Of a DNA stretch of 64,000 bases, positions 25,424-34,377 are shown one piece after another; within the stretch, counting starts at the first letter, position 1; every line of letters begins with the position of its first letter. The notes below the pieces were generated by a model. That model saw only the letters and a program-made list of their open reading frames with translations, was not told where the DNA came from and searched no databases. The DNA is from Streptomyces sp. NBC_01431 (GTDB lineage: Bacteria > Actinomycetota > Actinomycetes > Streptomycetales > Streptomycetaceae). The stretch spans positions 6,200,001 through 6,264,000 of the forward strand of contig NZ_CP109496.1 in the NCBI RefSeq assembly GCF_036231355.1, given 5' to 3'. Made by a program: the position numbers and the translations under genes.

Positions 25424-26080
25424 TCACCGCGGCCGTACGAAGCCCGACTCGTACGCCGCGATCACCGCCTGGGTGCGGTCGCGGGTGCCCGTCTTGGCCA
25501 GGACGGAGGCGACATGGGTCTTCACCGTGGCCGGGCCGACGCCCATGCGGGCCGCGATCTCCGCGTTGGTGAGGCCCGTCGTCATCAGCCGCAGCACCTC
25601 CGCCTCCCGCTCGGTGAGGCGCGCGGTCCAGGCCGGGGCGGCGGCGCGGGCGGGGGCGTGCCGGGCGGCGAGGTCGCGGACCTGCGCGGGGAAGAGGAGC
25701 GAGTCGCTGCGGGCGACCAGGCGGACCGCCTGGATCAGCTCCTCGGCCGCGGCCCGCTTGAGCAGGAACCCGGCGGCGCCCGCGCGCAGCGCGTCGTACA
25801 CGTAGCTGTCGTTCTCGAAGGTCGTCACGACCACGATCCTCGGCGGTGACGCCAGCGTGGCCAGGATCTGCTCGGTGGCGCGGATGCCGTCGATCTCCGG
25901 CATCCGGACGTCCATCAAAACCACGTCGGGCAGTCTGTCGCGGACGACGGAGACGGCCTGGGCACCCGTGGTGGCCTCGCCGACCACCTCCATGTCGGGC
26001 TCGGCGTCGAGGATCACCCGCAGCGCGGTGCGCACCATGTGCTCGTCGTCGGCAATCACCACGCGGACCGCGGCGCTCAT
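25424..26080 (-). CDS. NarL/LuxR-family response regulator
   Basis: A 218-aa protein from ATG 26080. Receiver domain with acidic pocket D11/D12, phosphoacceptor D57 (VVLMDVRMPE), and a conserved Thr and Lys (VVVTTFEND, FLLKRAA). The GerE-type HTH follows (LTEREAEVLRLMTTGLTNAE). The start overlaps the kinase stop by 4 nt (ATGA). Partner of the 26077 kinase; targets unknown, most simply its own operon. Confidence 0.92.
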   Translation of the reverse strand: MSAAVRVVIADDEHMVRTALRVILDAEPDMEVVGEATTGAQAVSVVRDRLPDVVLMDVRMPEIDGIRATEQILATLASPPRIVVVTTFENDSYVYDALRAGAAGFLLKRAAAEELIQAVRLVARSDSLLFPAQVRDLAARHAPARAAAPAWTARLTEREAEVLRLMTTGLTNAEIAARMGVGPATVKTHVASVLAKTGTRDRTQAVIAAYESGFVRPR

Positions 26081-27327
26081 CGGCCACCGCCCAGCGGGAA
26101 GCGCACGCTCAGCCGCCAGACCCCGTCGTGCGGGCCCGACGCCGCGCATCCGCCGAGCAGCCGGGCCCGCTCCGCGATGCCGTGCAGCCCGCGGCCGCCG
26201 CCCGGCCGCACCACCGGCACGGCCCCGGACAGGGGGTTCTCCATCACCATCTCCAACTCTCCGCCAGCGATGGCGACTTGAAGGGTCGCGGTCGGACTCC
26301 CGCCGTGCCTCAGGGCATTGCTCAGGCCCTCCTGGACGATCCGGAACGCCTCGCGCGAGACCAGTTCGGGCACGGCGGCCGGGTCGCCGTCCAGGGAGTA
26401 CGCCACCTTCAGACCGGTGCGGGACAGCAGGCCCTCAAGCGCCGTCAGGTCCGGTGCCGTGAAGTCGCCGCCCAGGCCGGCGGCCCCCGTGGCACTCTCG
26501 TCGTCCTGCCGCAACAGGCCCAGTACGGCGTCGAGTTCGTCGACGGTGCGGCGGGTGGTCTCCTCGATCGCGGTCAGCGCCTGGCGCACGAACTCCCGGT
26601 CCACGTCCAGGACACGGCGCGCGGCACCCGCCTGGAGGGTGACCGCGCTGAGTGCGTGCCCCACCGAGTCGTGCAGTTCGCGGGCGAGCCGGTTGCGCAC
26701 CGCGAGCTCGGCCGCGCGCTGCTCGGCGACGGCCAGCCGGTCGGCGGGGGTCGGGCCCAGCAGGACCGGAGCGAGCCGAGCGAGCAGGGCGCCGGCCGCC
26801 GCCGAACACGCCGCCAGGCCGAGCAGCATCGCGATCCCGGCGAGCGGGGCGAGCGCGACGCCCCAGTCGGTGGAGAGCGGGCCGCCCGCGTCGTACGGAG
26901 TGCCGCGCAGGCCGGGGAAGACCGGGAGCACGATGAGGAACACCGAGAACGGCGGCAGGGCCAGGCTCATCCCGCTCAGGATCCCGCCGGCCGCGAGGTG
27001 CAGCGTGTACCAGGCGGAGGCGCGAAGGCGGGCGTCCCGGGAGCGCGCGGGGCCGTCGGCGAGCGCCGCGGGGTCGCTCCCGCACAGCGCCCGCACGCCG
27101 AACACCAGGAGCGGCCGGGCGATCGGCACCAGTGCGGAGACGGCGGCGAACGGCAGCGCGACGGCGAACGAGAGGAGTGAGAGCGGCAGCGAGGTCAGGA
27201 TGCCGGGCCCGTGCGTATAAGCGCCGACGATGATGGAACCCACCAGGAAGTACGGCATCAACAAGGCTCCGCCGAGGACCAGATGGACCCAGCGGTGCCG
27301 GGCCCGTATCCCGAACAGCGCGCGCAT
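26077..27327 (-). CDS. Two-component sensor histidine kinase (HisKA_3 type)
   Basis: A 416-aa kinase from ATG 27327, which overlaps the stop of the upstream membrane gene (TGATG). About four hydrophobic segments (16-36, 45-80, 105-140, 155-190) make the membrane sensor. Then come the HisKA_3 box LARELHDSVGHALS (H219) and an ATPase domain (IVQEGLSNALRHGG and PGGGRGLHGIAERARLLGG). There is no extracytoplasmic domain of size, so the signal is probably within the membrane or comes through the co-transcribed membrane protein. Confidence 0.9.
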   Translation of the reverse strand: MRALFGIRARHRWVHLVLGGALLMPYFLVGSIIVGAYTHGPGILTSLPLSLLSFAVALPFAAVSALVPIARPLLVFGVRALCGSDPAALADGPARSRDARLRASAWYTLHLAAGGILSGMSLALPPFSVFLIVLPVFPGLRGTPYDAGGPLSTDWGVALAPLAGIAMLLGLAACSAAAGALLARLAPVLLGPTPADRLAVAEQRAAELAVRNRLARELHDSVGHALSAVTLQAGAARRVLDVDREFVRQALTAIEETTRRTVDELDAVLGLLRQDDESATGAAGLGGDFTAPDLTALEGLLSRTGLKVAYSLDGDPAAVPELVSREAFRIVQEGLSNALRHGGSPTATLQVAIAGGELEMVMENPLSGAVPVVRPGGGRGLHGIAERARLLGGCAASGPHDGVWRLSVRFPLGGGR

Positions 27328-28295
27328 CACGGCGTGAGGTCCGGCTGCCGGGAGCGCTCGGCGAAGAAGTAGGTGCCGACGGTGGCGACCAGAATCCCGG
27401 TGATCATCTGCACAGCGTAGGTGAGGTGCATCAGCGCGGTGGGCAGATCCTGGGGGTCGCCCGAGCTGCCGAACGAGGCGAGCGCGAGCCAGCCGCCCCA
27501 GCAGGCGGTGGCGCCGGAGCCCAGCCACGCCAGCGCCAGCGGCACCCGCAGAGGCAGCGACCTGCCGAGGCCGAAGGCGAGCATCACGACGCCCGCCGCG
27601 GCAAGCACGACGAAGAGCGTGAACACCGCGTCCAGGGTGTACTGGTCCGAGGTGCGCGCCTCGGCCATGCCCCGGCTCAGGCCCGCCGTCGAGCCGGCCG
27701 CCCACGTCAGGTGTGCCCCGGCCGGAAGCAGCGAGAGCGCCGCCGCGGCGACGGCGGCCGCGCGCTGTGCGGGCCGGGTGGGGCCGTCCGCCAGCTCGCC
27801 GATCCGGCCGCGCCACAGGTGGCCCCAGCGGTCGCGGGCGTAGAGCGCGAACAGGGTGCCGAGCGCGAGGCCCTGGAGGATGAAGCCGGTGTAGACGACG
27901 CCGAAGACCCACTCGTCGAGGAAGGGGGCGCCGCCGGTGCCCGACGGTCTGTTCGGACCGGCGCCGAGCGCGCGCACGAGGAGCTGGAGCGGGTAGCCGG
28001 TCATGATCGGCGCGAGGAGGCCGGTGGCGACCCACATCGGCAGCGCGAGCAGCCACGCCTTCACGCGCAGGCCCCAGGGGCGGGTCAGGAGCAGCGCGAG
28101 CAGGACCACGCAGCCGTCCATCAGCACGCTGCCACTGTTGACCACGGCCATCGAGACGCGGTGTTCGAGCAGGACGCTGTGCTCGGGGATGCCGAGCCGG
28201 CTGCCGCAGACCCAGGCGATCTTGAGACAGATGTACGGGAGGCAGGCGACGATGGCGACGGCGCGCAGTGCCGGGCGCAGGGCGGGAGTGGTCAT
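27327..28295 (-). CDS. Polytopic membrane protein co-transcribed with histidine kinase
   Basis: A 322-aa protein with about seven to eight hydrophobic helices (for example VAIVACLPYICLKIAWVCGS and VFTLFVVLAAAGVVMLAFG) and no recognised catalytic motif. Its stop overlaps the kinase start by one base, so the three genes form a tight operon. Such stoichiometric coupling suggests an accessory sensor or signal-input protein for the kinase. No family name is claimed. Confidence 0.8.
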   Translation of the reverse strand: MTTPALRPALRAVAIVACLPYICLKIAWVCGSRLGIPEHSVLLEHRVSMAVVNSGSVLMDGCVVLLALLLTRPWGLRVKAWLLALPMWVATGLLAPIMTGYPLQLLVRALGAGPNRPSGTGGAPFLDEWVFGVVYTGFILQGLALGTLFALYARDRWGHLWRGRIGELADGPTRPAQRAAAVAAAALSLLPAGAHLTWAAGSTAGLSRGMAEARTSDQYTLDAVFTLFVVLAAAGVVMLAFGLGRSLPLRVPLALAWLGSGATACWGGWLALASFGSSGDPQDLPTALMHLTYAVQMITGILVATVGTYFFAERSRQPDLTP

Positions 28296-28462
28296 GTCCT
28301 CACCCTGGCGGGCCGCCCGGGGTTGCCACGTCCTGCGCCTGGACGATCCGCCTCCGCCGTGCGGAGGAGTGCCGGGTGTCTGCCGGGGGCACGGGGCGCC
28401 GCCCCGGACCCCGCTCCTGGCCCCAGGGGCTCGATCCGCCTGCGGCCCACGCCCGTTCCGGC

Positions 28463-28524
28463 CGGAGTCGGAGGCGGCGCGTCCCCAAGGGGGCCCGACG
28501 GCTCGGAGTCAGAGGCGGCGCGTC
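28463..28524. repeat. 21-nt near-identical duplication at the iclR 3' end
   Basis: CGGAGTC(G/A)GAGGCGGCGCGTC occurs at 28463-28483 and 28504-28524, 20 of 21 identical, 41 bp apart. The second copy covers the iclR stop codon. The rest of 28296-28508 shows only G/C-rich spacer. Confidence 0.6.
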
Positions 28525-29279
28525 GCCAGCGTCAGACGGTCCCGGGCGTCGAACAGGGCGTCCTTCACCGTCTGTTCGTGGGCCGGGGTCAGCCGGGCCA
28601 CCGGGACCGAGCAGCTGATCGCGTCGCGGGCCGGGGTGCGGTACGGGATCGCGACGCCGAAGCAGCGCAGGCCGAGCGTGTTCTCCTCGCGGTCCACGGC
28701 GTAACCCTGCTCGCGGATGAGGTGCAACTCCTCGATGAGCTTCTCGCGGTCCGTGATGGTGTGCTCGGTGAGCTGCTGGAGGGTCTCCGGGAGCAGCTTG
28801 CGCACCTGCTCGTCGCTGTGGGTGGCGAGCAGCGCCTTGCCGAGCGAGGTCGAGTGGGCCGGCAGGCGGCGGCCGACCCGGGTGAAGGGGCGCAGATAGT
28901 GCTGGGACTGGCGGGTGGCGAGGTAGACCACGTTGGTGCCGTCGAGCCGGGCGAGGTGGATGGTCTCGGTGGTGTCGTCCGAGAGGCGGTCCAGGGTGGG
29001 GCGGGCCGCCGCCACCACCTCGTCTCCGTCGATGTAGGAAGTGCCCACCAACAGGGCCCGGACACCGATTCCGTACCGGGTGCCCGTCGCGTCGGTCTCC
29101 ACCCAGCCGAGCTCGACCAGGGTGCGAAGGAGCATGTAGAGACTGGACTTCGGGTAGCCCACCGCCTCCTGGACCGCGGCGAGGGAGTGCATTCCGGGGC
29201 GTCCTGCGAAATACTCGAGCAACTCGACGGTCCGCACCGCGGACTTGACCTGTGCTCCACCTGAATCGGCAGCCGACAT
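28509..29279 (-). CDS. IclR family transcriptional regulator
   Basis: A 256-aa IclR protein: winged HTH in the first 75 residues (VKSAVRTVELLEYFAGRPG, SLAAVQEAVGYPKSSLYMLL) and an effector domain (LDGTNVVYLATRQSQHYLRP, LPAHSTSLGKALLA, GLRCFGVAIPY). IclR relatives of this type (KdgR-like) commonly control sugar-acid catabolism. It is divergent from the semialdehyde dehydrogenase gene with GAAC/GTTC half-sites between them, and could also control the udh/kdgD pair. Confidence 0.88.
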   Translation of the reverse strand: MSAADSGGAQVKSAVRTVELLEYFAGRPGMHSLAAVQEAVGYPKSSLYMLLRTLVELGWVETDATGTRYGIGVRALLVGTSYIDGDEVVAAARPTLDRLSDDTTETIHLARLDGTNVVYLATRQSQHYLRPFTRVGRRLPAHSTSLGKALLATHSDEQVRKLLPETLQQLTEHTITDREKLIEELHLIREQGYAVDREENTLGLRCFGVAIPYRTPARDAISCSVPVARLTPAHEQTVKDALFDARDRLTLATRRL

Positions 29280-29360
29280 CCCGCACCCCGCTCCTTCTCG
29301 CCAAGGCGTCTTGCCAAGGCGGAACGCCCGTTAATAGAGTCCCAGCATATTCAGCATCGG

Positions 29361-29383
29361 GAACTCCGTTCAGAATACCGAAC
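29361..29383. promoter_or_regulatory. Triple GAAC/GTTC half-site operator between iclR and ALDH
   Basis: GAAC-TCC-GTTC-N8-GAAC: a perfect 11-bp inverted repeat (29361-29371) plus a third inverted half-site (29380-29383). It lies in the AT-rich part of the divergent promoter and is the natural IclR site. Confidence 0.55.
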
Positions 29384-29431
29384 ATGTCCTGGTGGGCGGC
29401 AGTAGTGGAACGGCAGTGGAAGGACAACGCG

Positions 29432-30961
29432 GTGAGCGCAGCAGCACCAGTCTGGAGTGTCGACCCCCGAACCGGGAAGCCGCGTGAAGAGGTTGCCCTC
29501 GAAGCCACGCCCGAAGAGGTCGACCAGGCGGTCCGAGCCGCCTGGGCCACCCGCGGGACGCTGGCCGACCTGAGCGTACGCGCCGTGTTCCTGCGGACCG
29601 CGGCCGACCTCCTGGACGCCTCCGCCGAACACGTGGTGGAGGCCGCCGACGCCGAGACGGCCCTCGGACCGGTCCGCCTCGCCGGCGAACTGGCCCGTAC
29701 CACCGCCCAGTTGAGGGCCTTCGCGGAGGCCGTCGAGGAGGGGTCCTTCCTCGACATACGCATCGACCACGCCGATGCGTCCCGTACCCCGCCGTGGCCG
29801 GACCTGCGGCGCGTCAAGATCCCGCTGGGTGTCGTCGCCGTCTACTCGGCCTCCAACTTCCCGCTCGCCTTCTCCGTGCCCGGCGGTGACACCGCGAGCG
29901 CGCTCGCGGCCGGCTGCCCGGTCGTCGTCAAGGCGCACCCCGACCACCCGGCCACCTCCGAGCTCTGCGTCTCGCTGCTGCGCCGCGCCGCCGCCCAGGC
30001 GGGGCTGCCCGAGGACGTCGTGGTGCTGGTGCACGGCTTCACCGCGGGGGTCGAGCTCGTACGCCATCCGCTGGTGTCGGCCGCCGGGTTCACGGGGTCG
30101 GTGCGCGGCGGACGGGCCCTGTTCGACGCGGCGGCCGCCCGGCCCGTGCCCATCCCCTTCCACGGCGAGCTCGGCTCGCTGAACCCGGTGGTCGTCACGG
30201 CCGCCGCCGCCGAGGAGCGCGGCGAGCAGATCGGGGCCGCGCTCGGCGCCTCCATGACCATGGGCGTCGGCCAGTTCTGCACCAAGCCCGGCTTCGTTCT
30301 GGCCCCCGCCGGCGAGGCGGGCGACGCCCTGCTCAAGGCGCTCACGGCGGCGGTCAGCGACACCGACGCCGGGGTGATGCTCGACCACCGGATGCGGGAC
30401 GCGTTCGTCGCCGGGGTCACCGAGCGGGCCGCGCTGCCCGGGGTCGAGGCCCCGGTCACGCCCGGTGCGGGCGGCGAGCACACGGTGAGCGGCGGATTCC
30501 TGACGGTCCCGGCCGCGCTGCTCACCGAGGAGGGCGCGTACGACCTGCTCCTGGAGGAGTGCTTCGGCCCGGTGACCGTCGTCGCCCGGTACGCGGACGA
30601 CAGCGAGATCGGCGCGGTGCTCTCCCGGCTGCCCGGCAACCTCACCGCCACTCTCCAGCTCTCCTCGGTCGAGGCGGAAGGCGAGGGACCCGGGGCCCAA
30701 CTCCTCGCGGAACTCACCCAGTTGGCGGGACGGGTCCTGGTCGACGGCTGGCCGACCGGTGTCGCGGTCGCCCCCGCCCAGCACCACGGCGGCCCCTACC
30801 CGGCGACCACCTCCACCTCCACCTCGGTGGGTGCCACCGCCGTGGAGCGCTGGCTTCGCCCGGTGACGTACCAGAGCACCCCGCAGGCCCTGCTGCCACC
30901 GGAGCTGCGCGACGACAACCCGCTGGGGCTGCCGCGCCGCGTGAACGGCATCCTCGGGTGA
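29432..30961 (+). CDS. 2-oxoglutarate-semialdehyde dehydrogenase (aldehyde dehydrogenase, NADP+)
   Basis: A 509-aa protein from GTG 29432 with GGAAGGA 8 nt upstream. ALDH residues: N in SASNFPLAF, E246 in FHGELGSLNPV and catalytic C283 in GVGQFCTKPG. The NFPLAFSVPGGDTASALAAG and KAHPDHPATSEL stretches match the type III KGSADH/fatty-aldehyde group. It would oxidise the KdgD product to 2-oxoglutarate, the last step of the oxidative uronate/glucarate route. Divergent IclR gene upstream. Confidence 0.82.
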   Translation: MSAAAPVWSVDPRTGKPREEVALEATPEEVDQAVRAAWATRGTLADLSVRAVFLRTAADLLDASAEHVVEAADAETALGPVRLAGELARTTAQLRAFAEAVEEGSFLDIRIDHADASRTPPWPDLRRVKIPLGVVAVYSASNFPLAFSVPGGDTASALAAGCPVVVKAHPDHPATSELCVSLLRRAAAQAGLPEDVVVLVHGFTAGVELVRHPLVSAAGFTGSVRGGRALFDAAAARPVPIPFHGELGSLNPVVVTAAAAEERGEQIGAALGASMTMGVGQFCTKPGFVLAPAGEAGDALLKALTAAVSDTDAGVMLDHRMRDAFVAGVTERAALPGVEAPVTPGAGGEHTVSGGFLTVPAALLTEEGAYDLLLEECFGPVTVVARYADDSEIGAVLSRLPGNLTATLQLSSVEAEGEGPGAQLLAELTQLAGRVLVDGWPTGVAVAPAQHHGGPYPATTSTSTSVGATAVERWLRPVTYQSTPQALLPPELRDDNPLGLPRRVNGILG

Positions 30962-31094
30962 CGGCGCGGCTGCTCTGACCGCTGGAGCAGTACGGCCCTG
31001 ATGAGCCCTGGGTTCCATGGCGACGGCGTGCTCCCGGTACGCGCCGGAGGCCGTTCCCAGGGCCGCTGGCCGGTCCGGGGAAGGGGCGGGGAGG

Positions 31095-32477
31095 CTACTT
31101 CGCCGACCGAAGCCGCAGCGTCGCCGCCGCGGAGATCGCGAACAGCCCCGCCGCGATCAGCAGACTCGTACGCAGACCCGGTACGAAGCCTTCGCCGCCC
31201 GCGACCAGCGCGCCGAACACCGCGATGCTGAGGGCGCCCGCGACCTGTCGGCCCGCGTTGAGCACCCCGGCCGCCAGGCCCGCCCGCTCCTGGGGCAGCG
31301 CCTCCATCATCGCGGCGGTCAGCGCGGGCACCGAGATGCCGCAGCCGAGCGCCAGCGGAACCATCAGGAACGCGGCGAGCAGCGTAGGGGTGTGCTCGTC
31401 GGCGAGCAGCAGCACCAACAGGCCGGCCAGGGCGGTCAGTTGGCCGATCAGCATCGGCACGCGCGGCCCGAAGCGGTTCGACAGCTTTCCGGAGAGCACG
31501 TTCATGACCGGGATCAGCGCGGTCATCGGCAGGAACATCAGCCCCGCCGTCAGCGCCGACTCGCCGCGCACCCGCTGGAAGTAGAGGCTGAAGGCGAAGA
31601 TCACGCCGTAGAAGGCGACGCTGGCCGCGGCGCCCGCGCCGATGGCGACGGTCACGGTGCGGCTGCGGAACAGGCCGAGCGGCACCACCGGATGCGCCAC
31701 CCGCCGCTCGATCAGCCAGAACGCGACCCCGGCGGCCAGCGCGACCGCGCCCGCCGTGATCCGTACCGTCCCCTGCTCGATCACCGCGAAGGCGAGCGCC
31801 GCAAGCGCGACCGCGGCGGCCAGCTGGCCCGGCAGGTCCAGCGGCGCGGGACGGCGTTCGGCGCGCGGGGCGCGGGAGGTCAGGGCGAGGGCGACGAGGC
31901 CCAGCGGGAGGTTGATGAAGAAGATCCCGCGCCAGTCCCAGACCGTGGTCAGCGCGCCGCCCGCGACCGGGCCGAGCGCCACCGCGACCGAACCCCCGGC
32001 GGCCCAGAGCGCCACCGCCCTGGCCCGCCGCGCCGGATCCGGGTACGCCTGCCGCACCAGGGCGAGCGAGGCGGGCAGCACCACCGCGGCCGCCACGCCC
32101 TGCACGACCCGGGCGCCGATGAGCACACCCAGGGTCGGGGCGATGCCGCAGGCCGCCGAGGCGAGGGTGAAGACGATGGTGCCGAGCGCGTACGCCTTCG
32201 CCGATCCGACCCGGTCGGCGAAGGCACCGGTCGAGAGCATCAGCGCGGCGAAGGCGAGCGTGTAGGCGTCCACCACCCACTGGAGGCCGGACATGCCGCC
32301 GCCGAGGTCGGTGCCGATCGCGGGCAGCGCCACGTTCACCACGGAGGCGTCCAGGGTGATCAGGGCAAAGCCGACGAGCGCGGCGGCCAGGGTGAGAGAG
32401 GGGGAGGCTCCGTGCGGCGGCTTCGAGGTCAATTGGCGTTCGGCGGGGGCGGTTTGGAGTGCGGCGTTCGAAGACAT
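31095..32477 (-). CDS. MFS transporter, DHA2-type
   Basis: A 460-aa, 14-TM drug/H+ antiporter type MFS protein (LDASVVNVALPAIGTDL in TM1; STGAFADRVGSAKAY motif A; AGGSVAVALGPVAGGAL motif C). The start at 32477 (MSSNAALQTAP) is chosen because upstream codons lie in the divergent promoter. It is divergent from a GlxA-type regulator, its likely controller. Substrate unknown. The 31-kb gap before it (30962-31094) shows nothing recognisable. Confidence 0.88.
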   Translation of the reverse strand: MSSNAALQTAPAERQLTSKPPHGASPSLTLAAALVGFALITLDASVVNVALPAIGTDLGGGMSGLQWVVDAYTLAFAALMLSTGAFADRVGSAKAYALGTIVFTLASAACGIAPTLGVLIGARVVQGVAAAVVLPASLALVRQAYPDPARRARAVALWAAGGSVAVALGPVAGGALTTVWDWRGIFFINLPLGLVALALTSRAPRAERRPAPLDLPGQLAAAVALAALAFAVIEQGTVRITAGAVALAAGVAFWLIERRVAHPVVPLGLFRSRTVTVAIGAGAAASVAFYGVIFAFSLYFQRVRGESALTAGLMFLPMTALIPVMNVLSGKLSNRFGPRVPMLIGQLTALAGLLVLLLADEHTPTLLAAFLMVPLALGCGISVPALTAAMMEALPQERAGLAAGVLNAGRQVAGALSIAVFGALVAGGEGFVPGLRTSLLIAAGLFAISAAATLRLRSAK

Positions 32478-32547
32478 GCCCTCAGCCTGACGGGTGGAAG
32501 CCGCGTAGAGTAGTGGCCCGAATGCCATACCTCCGGAGGTTCTGGCC

Positions 32548-33507
32548 ATGCCGCTGCACCGGGTCGCCGTCATCGCGCCCTCGCCCGTCTCGATGTTCAA
32601 CCTCGCCATCCCCGAGCTCCTCTTCAGCAAGGTCGAGGTCGACGGCGGCCCCGGCTACGAGGTGGTGGTCTGCACCCCCGAGCCCGGCCCGATCGCCACG
32701 ACCGGCGGGCTTGACCTGTACGTGGGCCGGGGCCTGGAGGCGGTCGAAGGCGTCGACACCGTACTGGTCGCCGGGACGGGCCAGCGCTACGTACCCGATC
32801 CGCGCACGGTGGCCGCGGTCCGCCGGGCCGCCGCGGCGGGCACGCGCATCGCGTCCATCTGCAGCGGGGCCTTCGTGCTCGCCGAGGCCGGGCTGCTCGA
32901 CGGGCGCAGCGCCACGACGTACTGGGAACTCGCCGAGGAGCTGCGCAAGCGCTACCCCGCGCTCGACCTCAAGGGCGATGTCCTGTACGTCCAGGACGGC
33001 AATGTCATGACCTCCTCCGGGTACGCCGCGGGCATCGACCTGTGCCTGCACATCATCCGCACCGACTACGGCGCCGCCATCGCCAACAAGGTGGCCCGCC
33101 AGGCCCTCGTCGCGCCGGTGCGGCCGGGCGGTCAGACCCAGTTCACCCAGACCCCGCTGCCCGCCGAGCGCGGGGTGGTCTGCGCGGACACCCGGGGCTG
33201 GGCGATGCGCAACCTCGACAAGCCGCTCACCCTCACCGATCTGGCCCGCCACGCGGGCGTCAGCGTGCGCACCCTGACCCGGCGCTTCCACGCCGAGAGC
33301 GGCGCGAGCCCGCTGCAGTGGCTGCTTCACCAGCGCATCGAGCGGGCCAAGGAACTCCTGGAGACGACCACCCTCGCCATGGACCAGGTCGCCGAGGCGA
33401 GCGGCCTGGGCAGCGCGGACTCCCTGCGCGGCCACCTGGTGCGGCGCACCGGCCTCACCCCGAGCGCCTACCGGGCCATGTTCAGCAGACTGGCCGCGAC
33501 GGCCTGA
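32548..33507 (+). CDS. GlxA family regulator (DJ-1/PfpI domain plus AraC HTH)
   Basis: A 319-aa protein. An N-terminal DJ-1/PfpI-like domain (about 1-175, with the nucleophile-elbow ASICSGAFVLAEAGLL) precedes two C-terminal AraC HTH motifs (LTDLARHAGVSVRTLTRRF and MDQVAEASGLGSADSLRGHL). Such proteins sense small molecules. It is divergent from the MFS pump 70 bp away, so it probably activates or represses that gene. Confidence 0.88.
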   Translation: MPLHRVAVIAPSPVSMFNLAIPELLFSKVEVDGGPGYEVVVCTPEPGPIATTGGLDLYVGRGLEAVEGVDTVLVAGTGQRYVPDPRTVAAVRRAAAAGTRIASICSGAFVLAEAGLLDGRSATTYWELAEELRKRYPALDLKGDVLYVQDGNVMTSSGYAAGIDLCLHIIRTDYGAAIANKVARQALVAPVRPGGQTQFTQTPLPAERGVVCADTRGWAMRNLDKPLTLTDLARHAGVSVRTLTRRFHAESGASPLQWLLHQRIERAKELLETTTLAMDQVAEASGLGSADSLRGHLVRRTGLTPSAYRAMFSRLAATA

Positions 33508-33586
33508 CCCCGGGGAATGGTCCCGGTCCGGCAGGTGTTGTGCGGAGGCAAAACGTACGGGGTTCAACAAGTCTGAGAGAAGTGAC

Positions 33587-34294
33587 ATGCGCGTCGAGAT
33601 CTGGAGCGACATCGCCTGCCCGTGGTGCTACATCGGCAAGGCCCGCTTCGAGAAGGGCCTGGCGGAGTTCGCCCACGGCGACGAGATCGAGGTGGTCCAC
33701 CGCTCCTTCGAGCTCGACCCCAACCGTGCCAGGGGCGACATCGGCCCGGTGATCCCGATGCTGGCCAAGAAGTACGGCCGCACCATCGATCAGGCCCGCG
33801 AGATGGAGGCGCACGTCGCCTCCAACGCGCACGCCGAGGGCCTGGGCTACCTGGCCGACGGCCGCGACCACGGCAACACCTTCGACATCCACCGCCTGCT
33901 GCACCTCGCCAAGGCGCGCGGCCGCCAGGAAGAGCTGCTCGACCTCGCCTACCGGACCAACTTCGCCGAGGAGCGCTCCGTCTTCGACCCCGAGGTCCTG
34001 GTGGAGCTGGCCGTCGAGGCCGGTCTGGACGCCGACGAGGCGCGTACGGTCCTCGGCGACGTGGACGCGTACGCCGACGAGGTGCGCGCCGACGAGCGGG
34101 AAGCGGCCGAGCTCGGCGCGAGCGCAGTCCCGTTCTTCGTGCTCGACCGGAAGTACGGGATCTCCGGCGGCCAGCCCGCCGAGGTCTTCACACAGGCCCT
34201 TGAGCAGGCCTGGCAGTCGCACACCCCGGCCCTCAAGACCATCGCAGGCGACGCGGAGGCCTGCGGACCCGAGGGGTGCGAGGTCCCCCGCTGA
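33587..34294 (+). CDS. DsbA family oxidoreductase (FrnE-like)
   Basis: A 235-aa thioredoxin-fold protein with CPWC at residues 11-14 (WSDIACPWCYIGK), a helical insert, and the cis-Pro region SAVPFFVLDRKYGISGGQ. There is no signal peptide, so it is cytoplasmic, as for FrnE and 2-hydroxychromene-isomerase-like proteins. It ends with an extra CGPEGCE pair. GAGAAG precedes ATG 33587. It follows the GlxA gene by 79 bp in the same direction. Confidence 0.87.
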   Translation: MRVEIWSDIACPWCYIGKARFEKGLAEFAHGDEIEVVHRSFELDPNRARGDIGPVIPMLAKKYGRTIDQAREMEAHVASNAHAEGLGYLADGRDHGNTFDIHRLLHLAKARGRQEELLDLAYRTNFAEERSVFDPEVLVELAVEAGLDADEARTVLGDVDAYADEVRADEREAAELGASAVPFFVLDRKYGISGGQPAEVFTQALEQAWQSHTPALKTIAGDAEACGPEGCEVPR

Positions 34295-34326
34295 CCACCC
34301 ATTCATAAGCCTCACTTAGGGGCACC

Positions 34327-34348
34327 AGTCAATTGTTCTCAATTGACT
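34327..34348. promoter_or_regulatory. Perfect 9-bp inverted repeat upstream of class V aminotransferase
   Basis: AGTCAATTG-TTCT-CAATTGACT is a perfect inverted repeat, AT-rich against the background, 29 bp upstream of ATG 34378. It is shaped like an operator (MarR/GntR size), but no regulator gene is adjacent. Confidence 0.6.
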
Positions 34349-34377
34349 TGGGGTTGGCGGGCGTTCAGGGTGGAGTC

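Noticed and set aside
28300-29817. A 505-codon minus-strand frame over iclR and the ALDH promoter
   Set aside because: It crosses a divergent promoter and runs out of frame with iclR; no domain is recognisable.
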